A DNA stretch of 5,778 bases, taken from positions 1-5,778 of the forward strand of contig WAJW01000102.1 in NCBI GenBank assembly GCA_015523685.1. The letters are read 5' to 3'. Position numbers and translations under genes: made by a program. Shown here one piece after another: positions 1 through 4,106 of this stretch; the first letter of the stretch is position 1, and each line of letters begins with the position of its first letter. A model generated the notes under the pieces. The model saw only the letters and a list, made by a program, of their open reading frames with translations. It had not been told where the DNA came from and did not search any database. This DNA is from Archaeoglobaceae archaeon. GTDB lineage: Archaea; Halobacteriota; Archaeoglobi; Archaeoglobales; JdFR-42.

Positions 1-51
1 GAAGAATCTGAAACGGGAGTCTTTTCCATTGGATTTAAATCTGATGCGTAA
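1..51 (+). CDS. 3' end of an upstream gene (partial, reading frame uncertain)
   Basis: Two frames are open from the window edge. One ends at TAA 49-51 and reads ...ETGVFSIGFKSDA. The other ends at TAA 56-58 and reads ...FPLDLNLMRKM. I prefer the first because the second needs CGG and CGT arginine codons, which are scarce in the rest of the window, where AGA and AGG dominate. The fragment is too short to recognise a family. If real, it ends 12 nt before the TTG start of the PaaK-like gene, so the two could be co-transcribed. Confidence 0.3.
   Translation, partial: EESETGVFSIGFKSDA
34..40 (+). promoter_or_regulatory. Possible TATA box for the PaaK-like gene
   Basis: The sequence TTTAAAT is centred 27 nt upstream of the TTG codon at 64. 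The same spacing is seen between the TATA box and the ATG of bpsA in this window. In archaea the TATA box sits about 26-27 nt before the transcription start, so this placement would give a leaderless transcript beginning at the TTG. The box overlaps the putative end of the upstream gene, and no Shine-Dalgarno sequence precedes either candidate start. A short AT-rich match like this can arise by chance. Confidence 0.3.
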
Positions 52-63
52 AATGTAAAAAAT

Positions 64-1401
64 TTGAAATATTCCCCGCTGAAAAATGCATTCTGGATGA
101 AAGAATTCTGGAGCAGGGAAGAGACGATACCCAGAAATAAGCTGGAGAAACTTCAGGAGAAGAAGCTCAAAGCTCAGATAAAGCATCTTTACAATAACAG
201 TCCTTTCTACAGGAGAAAGTTTAAAAAGGCAGGTCTGAAACCGAGGGATATAAGGAATCTTGGAGACCTCAGAAAGATACCGTTTACCACTAAAGAGGAG
301 CTGAGAGAATCTCAGGCCAGAAATCCGCCCTTCGGTGATTTTCTAGCAGTGAGTCCGGGAGAGTGTACAAGAGTTTACACGAGTTCCGGCACTTCTGGAA
401 AATACGTGTGGCATGCTTTCACGGAAGAAGACTGGAAAAAGTGGGTTGATCTTTCCGCGAGACAGTACTACACCATCGGAGTCAGGAAGGACGACATCTT
501 CGCTCATTTTTTCAATTTCAATTACATAAAGACGGGACATGTGGTGAGCGAAGGGGTTGCGAAAATAGGCGCACTGGTTGTGAGTGCGGGGACGGGAGGC
601 ACATTGAGGCATATAGAGACGTTGAAGGATCTGGGCGTTACCGCGATCGCTTCCACTCCCACGTATGCCCTTTATCTCGCTCAGAGAGCGGAGGAAAGAG
701 GAGTTAATCCTGGCGAACTCCCGGTTGAAAAGGGGCTTTTTGGCGGTGAGCCCGGAACCGAAATCCCGGAATACAGAAAAAGACTTGAGTCTGTTTTTGG
801 TATCAGGGCTTATGATGGATGGGGGATAACGGACATTGGAATTCCCGTTGCAGTTGAGTGCGGGGAGCAGTGCGGTGCCCATGTTTTTGAAGATGCGGTG
901 ATTGTTGAGGTTGTTGACGAAGATGGAGAAAGGGTTTCTGATGGTGAGAAAGGGGAGATAGTTTATACTGATCTTACGAACAGAGCAATGCCTTTACTGC
1001 GTTTCAGGTCAAGGGATGTCGGGATTTTTACAACGGAGGAATGTTCATGCGGGAGAACATCAGGAAGGTTTCTCTCAGGAATAATCGGTAGGCTCGATGA
1101 CATGATAAAAATCAGGGGTGTTCAGGTATTCCCATCTCAGATAATGGACATCATAGGAAAATTCAGGGAACTCACGGGAGATTTCAGGATTGTTCTGGCG
1201 GAAGAGGTGATGGACAGACTTATCATAAAGGCGGAGTTGAAAAGAGGATATGATGAAGATGATGTGAGAAGCAGGTTGGAGGAAGAAATAAAGAATTTTG
1301 TGGGTGTGAGACCTGAAATCATTTTTGTAAATGAAGGTTCAATGAAGAAATATGAGTGGAAAACGCCACTCATCGAGGATCTGAGAAAGAGACCCTTTTA
1401 G
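64..1401 (+). CDS. Phenylacetate-CoA ligase (PaaK) family adenylate-forming enzyme
   Basis: This is a cytoplasmic AMP-forming acyl/aryl-CoA ligase of the PaaK family. Such enzymes activate a carboxylic acid with ATP and pass it to CoA; in anaerobic archaea the reverse direction can yield ATP. At 445 residues it is a normal length. It has the family N-terminal pattern (LEKLQ...NNSPFYRRKF, about 27-53), the phosphate-binding loop TSSGTSGK (106-113), a GEIVYTDL segment (297-304), FRSRDVG with ribose-binding Asp318, CSCGRTSGR (327-335), the hinge GRLDDMIKIRGVQVFPSQ (342-359) and a C-terminal domain with candidate catalytic Lys433. The adenine motif, usually Tyr-Gly-Leu-Thr-Glu, reads WGITD (253-257), so the substrate may differ from phenylacetate. 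Cys266, 270, 327 and 329 could bind zinc (inference). The start is TTG 64; ATG 97 (MKEFW) also fits the family alignment. There is no Shine-Dalgarno sequence at either. Confidence 0.9.
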   Translation: MKYSPLKNAFWMKEFWSREETIPRNKLEKLQEKKLKAQIKHLYNNSPFYRRKFKKAGLKPRDIRNLGDLRKIPFTTKEELRESQARNPPFGDFLAVSPGECTRVYTSSGTSGKYVWHAFTEEDWKKWVDLSARQYYTIGVRKDDIFAHFFNFNYIKTGHVVSEGVAKIGALVVSAGTGGTLRHIETLKDLGVTAIASTPTYALYLAQRAEERGVNPGELPVEKGLFGGEPGTEIPEYRKRLESVFGIRAYDGWGITDIGIPVAVECGEQCGAHVFEDAVIVEVVDEDGERVSDGEKGEIVYTDLTNRAMPLLRFRSRDVGIFTTEECSCGRTSGRFLSGIIGRLDDMIKIRGVQVFPSQIMDIIGKFRELTGDFRIVLAEEVMDRLIIKAELKRGYDEDDVRSRLEEEIKNFVGVRPEIIFVNEGSMKKYEWKTPLIEDLRKRPF

Positions 1402-1417
1402 CTCATGTTGTTGAGCT
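1400..1417. terminator. Small hairpin between convergent genes, possible bidirectional terminator
   Basis: AGCTCA (1400-1405) and TGAGCT (1412-1417) form a perfect 6-bp stem with a 6-nt loop. The stem contains most of the TAG stop of the PaaK-like gene (1399-1401) and all of the TGA stop of bpsA (complement of 1403-1405). A short T-run (TTTT, 1396-1399) lies on one side and TTT (1417-1419) on the other, so each strand has only a weak U-tract after the hairpin. Archaeal termination depends mainly on U-tracts, so a terminator role is tentative. The hairpin itself is directly visible. Confidence 0.35.
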
Positions 1418-2425
1418 TTCCGCATCCACGTATATATCTCCGGTGATCTCATCGTTATAGCCTTTGAACCCCTCGAGAGTCTCTATTCTGTAGAGTGAGG
1501 ATCTGTACCAGTTTGTTTTTGGTTTTGAATCAACAGGGCTCAGTTCGAAGGCCCTCATGTCATAGTCCCAGTTAACGTAAACATTGAAGTTATGCAGTAT
1601 ATCTGTTATAACAACTCTGAACTCAGTTATGAGTATCTCCTGAAGTTTAATCCACTTATCAAGGGACGACTCCCTTCTTGTAAGACCGAAGTAGCCCGCA
1701 CATCTCGGGGATCTGAGTGTCACAAGGCCCCGTCCTATGAATGCTCTGAAGGCATCTATCGTCTCCGGGGGATCTGTGAAAAAGGTATCAAATGAACTCA
1801 CGTAATCCTCCTTTATAGGCTTCTGGAGGTCATACACAACAGCTTCGATATCGAGTCCGTATTCGTTAGAGACCTTTTTAATAAAATCTATCAATCTGGA
1901 ATCAATCTCCAGAACAACTATACGCTTTGCAAGATTTGTCAGGCCAAGAGCAATGCTCACGAGATCGTCATCACCGAGGATTATAACGTCTTTTCCTCTA
2001 AGATCTCCCTTCTGATCCGCCACAGCAATTCTGCTGAAGGTGGTGAGATGTGTGACATATCCCTGGTCGTAATCTCTTATAGCTGGGGGTCTGTTTTTCT
2101 GGAGTTCCATGAAGGTCTCAAACTCCTTTCTGAAATCGTCTATAACAACACCCCTGCCGTCGCATTCTATGCATCTATGAACGTGAAACTCCTCTCCTTC
2201 AAGATCTTCGGTCAGCACGAGTTCGTTATCTTTGGCTCTCACAATCCCCTTCTCAATGAATTTTTTCAGAATGTAAGCGACCAGTGGGAGGGGTTCATCG
2301 GATATATCAACGATCTCCCAGAAATCTCCTGTCTGCTTCAATGCACCTATAACCCTCATAATGCTTCTCGGATATGCTTTGATCCCGGTCTCAGAAAGGG
2401 CTGACTTTAGAATGTCCGTGAGCAT
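1403..2425 (-). CDS. bpsA: N4-bis(aminopropyl)spermidine synthase (branched-chain polyamine synthase)
   Basis: BpsA transfers aminopropyl groups from decarboxylated S-adenosylmethionine to spermidine. The product is N4-bis(aminopropyl)spermidine, a branched polyamine of thermophiles that stabilises nucleic acids. The 340 residues match the family length of about 350. An N-terminal winged-helix-like part (about 1-75) is followed by a CIEC pair (Cys85, Cys88). Next comes a Rossmann-type aminopropyltransferase core with the BpsA signature GDDD (151-154), the acidic strand end VLEID (171-175), DPPET (218-222), SPRCAGYFGLTR (239-250) and a conserved C-terminal part with NVYVNWDYD (281-289). The family was formerly the uncharacterised DUF43. 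The ATG at 2425 is chosen because a TATA box lies 27 nt upstream, which implies a leaderless mRNA. The gene is divergent from the AksA-like gene and convergent with the PaaK-like gene, so it appears to be monocistronic. Identity is secure from the motifs; activity is inferred. Confidence 0.93.
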   Translation of the reverse strand: MLTDILKSALSETGIKAYPRSIMRVIGALKQTGDFWEIVDISDEPLPLVAYILKKFIEKGIVRAKDNELVLTEDLEGEEFHVHRCIECDGRGVVIDDFRKEFETFMELQKNRPPAIRDYDQGYVTHLTTFSRIAVADQKGDLRGKDVIILGDDDLVSIALGLTNLAKRIVVLEIDSRLIDFIKKVSNEYGLDIEAVVYDLQKPIKEDYVSSFDTFFTDPPETIDAFRAFIGRGLVTLRSPRCAGYFGLTRRESSLDKWIKLQEILITEFRVVITDILHNFNVYVNWDYDMRAFELSPVDSKPKTNWYRSSLYRIETLEGFKGYNDEITGDIYVDAESSTT

Positions 2426-2447
2426 ATTGACATTCTCGGAAGTACAC

Positions 2448-2462
2448 TATTTAAAACTTTGG
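2448..2462 (-). promoter_or_regulatory. bpsA promoter (BRE plus TATA), leaderless
   Basis: Read on the minus strand, CCAAAG (a BRE-like element) is followed directly by TTTTAAATA, a good archaeal TATA box. Its centre is 27 nt upstream of the bpsA ATG, so transcription should start at or within a base or two of the start codon. No Shine-Dalgarno sequence precedes the ATG, which fits a leaderless message. A 5-bp inverted repeat (GAGGT 2466-2470, ACCTC 2479-2483) lies immediately upstream of the BRE and could bind a regulator. That last point is speculative. Confidence 0.6.
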
Positions 2463-2512
2463 AGAGAGGTATTTCATAACCTCCTGAAAGTCCACTGGAT
2501 TTTTAGGCTGGA

Positions 2513-2542
2513 TTCGACATTTGAAAAATATGTTTTCGACAT
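2513..2542. repeat. Direct repeat TTCGACAT x2 flanking an inverted repeat, possible operator
   Basis: TTCGACAT occurs at 2513-2520 and again at 2535-2542, a 22-bp period close to two helical turns. Between them, 2523-2537 is a near-palindrome GAAAA-ATATG-TTTTC. The second copy ends 4 bp before the TATA box of the AksA-like gene, where an archaeal regulator would be expected to act. The arrangement resembles a site for a dimeric or paired DNA-binding protein. No specific regulator family is recognised, and the repeat is short enough to be coincidental. Confidence 0.35.
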
Positions 2543-2546
2543 ACCA

Positions 2547-2558
2547 TTAAATTTATTA
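2547..2558 (+). promoter_or_regulatory. TATA box of the AksA-like gene
   Basis: TTAAATTTATTA is the most AT-rich stretch of the 162-bp divergent intergenic region. It is centred about 36 nt upstream of the ATG at 2588. With usual archaeal spacing the transcript would start near 2578, leaving a leader of about 10 nt with no Shine-Dalgarno sequence. Confidence 0.55.
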
Positions 2559-2587
2559 CCCTGAAGTTCCAGCATTCAACGATCCTG

Positions 2588-3706
2588 ATGAGCGGAAAAC
2601 TCAAGCTTCAGATATGTGACAATACCCTCAGGGAAGGGGAGCAGAGTCCCGGGGTTGCATTCACGCCTGAAGAGAAGACCAGGATTGCAGAAATGCTTGA
2701 TGCCACGGGTGTGGATGTTATTGAAGCTGGATTCCCCGCCACTTCATCTGAGGAGAGAAGAGCCATCAGAAAAATAACCTCACTTGACCTGAATGCAGAC
2801 ATAAGCGGGCTGTGCAGAGCAAAGGATTCCGATGTTGATTATGCTGCGGAATGTGATCTTGACTGGGTCAGTATTTTCATTGCAACTTCAGACATACATC
2901 TGAGGTATAAATACGGATGTTCCATCCAGCAGGCTGTGGATATGGCAATTTCGGCTCTTGAAAGGGCGAAAGAGTACGGTTTTAGAGTGAGGGTTGCAGC
3001 AGAGGATGCAACGAGGTCTTCCCGTCAGAATCTTGAACTGCTTTACCGCAGTGCGGAGGATGCAGGTGCGGATATGATCAGTGTTGCAGACACACTGGGA
3101 ATTCTTACTCCCTCAGCTTCAATGGAACTTGTCAGATGGGTGAAGAATCTCACCTCTCTTCCAGTAGCTGTCCATTTCCACAATGATCTCGGTATGGCAA
3201 CAGCGAACACTCTGACTGCATTTGAAAGTGGTGCCCTTCAGCTTCATACGAGCGTTAACGGGATAGGTGAAAGAGCAGGAAATGCTCCACTGGAGGAGAT
3301 ATTGATTGCCCTGAAACTCCTTTATGGAGTTGAGAGGTACAGAACGGAAAATCTCAAACAGCTGAGCACTCTTGTGGAAGAATACTCTGGAATCAGAGTT
3401 GCAAAGAATAAGCCCGTTGTTGGAGAAAACACCTTCACCCATGAATCGGGAATTCATGTTTCAGCAATACTTGAAAATACAGAAACATATGAGCCCTTCC
3501 CTCCCGAAATTGCGGGAATGAAAAGGAAATTCGTCTTTGGAAAGCACACGGGAAGAAATGCTGTCAGAAAGATTCTGCTGGCAAGAGGTGTTGATATTGA
3601 CGATTTAACCCTTGAAAAAGTGACCATGAAGGTTAAAGAGCTTGGAGAGAAAAAGATTCCTGTCTCTTCAGACGACCTTCTTGAAATTGTGAAAAAAATG
3701 GAATAG
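2588..3706 (+). CDS. Homocitrate/isopropylmalate synthase family enzyme, AksA-like
   Basis: This enzyme condenses acetyl-CoA with a 2-oxoacid; the exact 2-oxoacid is unknown. It is a TIM barrel with metal ligands Asp11 (DNTLREGEQ, 11-19), His196 and His198 (HFHND) and Asn232 (NGIGERAGNAPLEE). It also has AEDATRSS (138-145), a HESGIH segment (285-290) and a C-terminal FGKHTGR (317-323). At 372 residues it lacks the long regulatory domain of typical 2-isopropylmalate synthase (about 500 residues) and matches the short AksA, NifV and homocitrate synthase types. LCRA, ATS-HL-YK, EEYSGI--KNKP-VGE and TYEPF-PE segments recall methanogen AksA, which makes the 2-oxoacid precursor of coenzyme B. Alternatives are NifV-type or lysine-pathway homocitrate synthase, citramalate synthase or Re-citrate synthase. 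The common LRDGEQ is LREGEQ here. The ATG at 2588 is fixed by the upstream promoter. A short GTG-initiated remnant follows 9 nt after the stop. Family is certain; substrate is not. Confidence 0.87.
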   Translation: MSGKLKLQICDNTLREGEQSPGVAFTPEEKTRIAEMLDATGVDVIEAGFPATSSEERRAIRKITSLDLNADISGLCRAKDSDVDYAAECDLDWVSIFIATSDIHLRYKYGCSIQQAVDMAISALERAKEYGFRVRVAAEDATRSSRQNLELLYRSAEDAGADMISVADTLGILTPSASMELVRWVKNLTSLPVAVHFHNDLGMATANTLTAFESGALQLHTSVNGIGERAGNAPLEEILIALKLLYGVERYRTENLKQLSTLVEEYSGIRVAKNKPVVGENTFTHESGIHVSAILENTETYEPFPPEIAGMKRKFVFGKHTGRNAVRKILLARGVDIDDLTLEKVTMKVKELGEKKIPVSSDDLLEIVKKME

Positions 3707-3715
3707 AATCTTAGC

Positions 3716-4099
3716 GTGAATCTGGAAATGAGATCTACCTGGAGAATTTCTTTTCAACCTCCTGAAAATTATGGCCATACCAAGCCTCAGAAAGTTTACG
3801 ATATCTTTTCCATCCATTATTATAACAAAGTCCCATCCGACAGGCTGGATTCTTCATTCGATACAAATGATGAATTTGATATGGTCTCAATCCTGTGGGG
3901 GAGGAAGATAATAGGGAATGTTGAAGGATACGTCAGACCGAAGATAGATATCCCCAGGTATGTCAGAATGTACATGAATGGCACTTTAAATCTTGACCCA
4001 ATAGTTACCCGGGTTTATAGAGGTCTTGAAAATGCCAAAAAAGCTCTCGATGCTATCAAAGAAAGAAAGATTTCTGGAAAGCAGGTCATAATACCCTGA
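3716..4099 (+). pseudogene. Remnant of a zinc-type medium-chain alcohol dehydrogenase (C-terminus only)
   Basis: This is an open frame of 127 codons from GTG 3716, 9 nt after the AksA-like stop. From about residue 54 (base 3875) it resembles the last 75 residues of medium-chain zinc alcohol dehydrogenases. The pattern is: strand plus GRKIIGN (62-68), a Gly and Arg-Pro segment before DIPRYVRMYMNG (78-89), then LDPIVTRVY (93-101), a helix with AKKALDAI and a final GKQVIIP. An intact enzyme is about 340-360 residues with an N-terminal catalytic domain and a GxGxxG Rossmann motif; neither is present here, nor in the other two forward frames upstream. Residues 1-53 match nothing I know, and that stretch is pyrimidine-rich on the coding strand, unlike real genes in this window. 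It is therefore read as a deletion remnant. The frame ends 7 nt before the convergent AOR gene. It could be expressed as a small protein, but there is no ribosome binding site. Confidence 0.6.
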
Positions 4100-4106
4100 T
4101 CATGCT

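Noticed and set aside
343..882. Long minus-strand open frame opposite the PaaK-like gene
   Set aside because: It lies wholly within a gene with strong family motifs, has no recognisable domain and no promoter, and is a shadow of that gene.
1592..2564. Plus-strand open frames at 1592-1795, 2048-2404 and 2361-2564
   Set aside because: The first two lie opposite bpsA. The third runs through its promoter. None resembles a protein family, and bpsA motifs are intact on the other strand.
2588..3706. Calling this gene leuA (2-isopropylmalate synthase)
   Set aside because: The protein is 372 residues and lacks the C-terminal regulatory domain. Internal segments look closer to AksA, so only the family is claimed.
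2478..3767. Twelve-base repeat AACCTCCTGAAA at 2478-2489 and 3756-3767
   Set aside because: About one such pair is expected by chance in a window of this size. The complement contains a GGAGGT Shine-Dalgarno-like core, but no suitable start codon follows.
3735..3857. A 40-residue minus-strand frame beginning MKNPACRMGLC opposite the head of the dehydrogenase remnant
   Set aside because: It is short and has no start signal. It has two cysteines but no recognisable motif. Purine richness on this strand alone is not enough to call a gene.
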